DNA of 36,049 nt from Bacteroidota bacterium (GTDB lineage Bacteria > Bacteroidota > Ignavibacteria > UBA10030 > UBA8401): positions 1-36,049 of the forward strand of contig JAQCAB010000015.1 in assembly GCA_027622375.1 (NCBI GenBank), read 5' to 3'. The notes under the pieces are model-generated. The model had not been told where the DNA came from, ran no database searches, and worked only from the letters and a program-made list of their open reading frames with translations. The position numbers and the translations under genes were made by a program. Within the stretch, counting starts at the first letter, position 1. Each line of letters begins with the position of its first letter. Shown one piece after another: positions 35,586 through 36,049 of this stretch.

Positions 35586-36049
35586 AAAGTTTTGATGTAA
35601 TAATTGTTGGTGGTGGATTAAGTGGCCTTTCGGCTGCTGTTAAACTTTCTCAAAAAAATTACAAAGTCGTAATAATTGAAAAAAATAATTATTTGGGGGG
35701 AAGAGTTTATTCATTTGTTAATAATAATATGGGGGATGATGTTGATAACGGCCAACATGTTTTAATGGGGTGTTATTCAGATACAATTGACTATTTAAAA
35801 ACCATTAAAAGTTTTCAAGATTGTTTTGTCCAAAACAATCTATCAATAAAATTTAAAAAACAAATTGGGGAATTTGATTTAAGTGGAAAAAATTTACCCG
35901 CGCCATTTAATATATTATTTGGAATTTTATATTTAAAAGAATTTACATTATCCGAAAAACTTTTACTTTTAAAAGTTGGCTCGTTTGTTAAAAGATATAA
36001 TCCAAGTGATGATTATAAATTAACAAATATTACTGTTTTGGAATGGTTA
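35570..36049 (+). CDS. hpnE: HpnE, squalene-associated FAD-dependent desaturase (partial, runs off the window)
   Basis: From a GTG at 35570, the first possible start after an in-frame TAG, an open frame of 160 codons continues to the last base of the window. The protein begins with an FAD-binding dinucleotide fold, [19 protein letters not shown], then [16 protein letters not shown] and [11 protein letters not shown], the pattern of amine-oxidase/phytoene-desaturase flavoproteins and of HpnE. HpnE reduces hydroxysqualene to squalene. The 16-base overlap with hpnD and the hpnC-hpnD order make the assignment strong. The C-terminal part is outside the window. Confidence 0.88.
   Translation, partial: MEKQIKSFDVIIVGGGLSGLSAAVKLSQKNYKVVIIEKNNYLGGRVYSFVNNNMGDDVDNGQHVLMGCYSDTIDYLKTIKSFQDCFVQNNLSIKFKKQIGEFDLSGKNLPAPFNILFGILYLKEFTLSEKLLLLKVGSFVKRYNPSDDYKLTNITVLEWL

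Noticed and set aside
1-36049. CRISPR array, prophage, defence or toxin-antitoxin system
   Set aside because: No regularly spaced repeats, Cas, phage structural or toxin-antitoxin genes were seen on either strand.

Overview
The window is one dense stretch of a very AT-rich bacterial chromosome. The gene content points to the Bacteroidota/Ignavibacteriota side of the tree: a Wzi-like capsule porin, an OMP_b-brl_3-type outer-membrane receptor with a carboxypeptidase-like N-terminal domain, a GlmU-like protein of the kind common in that lineage, a Kdo/Lpt lipopolysaccharide block, and hpnCDE squalene genes. Four promoter-like sites also share the -33 TTTG / -7 TAnnTTTG layout known from Bacteroidetes. 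A few genes have a recognisable Shine-Dalgarno, which fits an Ignavibacteria-like relative better than a classical Bacteroides. This placement is inference; no 16S gene is present.

Layout. 1-4643: a dead N-terminal fragment of UDP-glucose 6-dehydrogenase, the Wzi-like porin gene, an intrinsic terminator and the large receptor. 4728-7860: tRNA-Ala(CGC) immediately followed by glmS and a GlmU-like gene. 7905-7999: the small SRP RNA. 8123-23710: a long, mostly overlapping plus-strand series of RNase G, transaldolase-like aldolase, gcvT, comB-like, ftsK, a membrane flippase-like protein, a small envelope protein, cyclophilin, holA, a two-domain polyprenol-kinase-like fusion, then kdsA-kdsD-lptC-lptA-lptB. 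23705-33826: a minus-strand series that reads, in transcription order, hrcA-grpE-dnaJ-[two M1 peptidases]-comEA-pilM-like-rsmD-coaD-aspC-fmdB. 33931-36049: hpnC-hpnD-hpnE, the last cut by the window end.

The most striking structure is in the minus-strand operon. Two secreted M1 metallopeptidase genes sit between dnaJ and comEA and are flanked by direct repeats of about 110-125 bp. Each repeat spans the old dnaJ/comEA junction. The copy next to comEA carries a fossil of the dnaJ 3' end, and the copy next to dnaJ carries a frameshifted fossil of the comEA 5' end. The pair was therefore inserted by an event that duplicated the junction, splitting an otherwise tightly packed operon.

Functionally the window covers envelope building (capsule export, Kdo synthesis, LPS transport, amino-sugar supply, polyprenyl phosphate and squalene), chromosome and RNA housekeeping (FtsK, HolA, RNase G, RsmD, SRP RNA), the HrcA-GrpE-DnaJ heat-shock set, and a possible DNA-uptake pair (ComEA plus a PilM-like protein).
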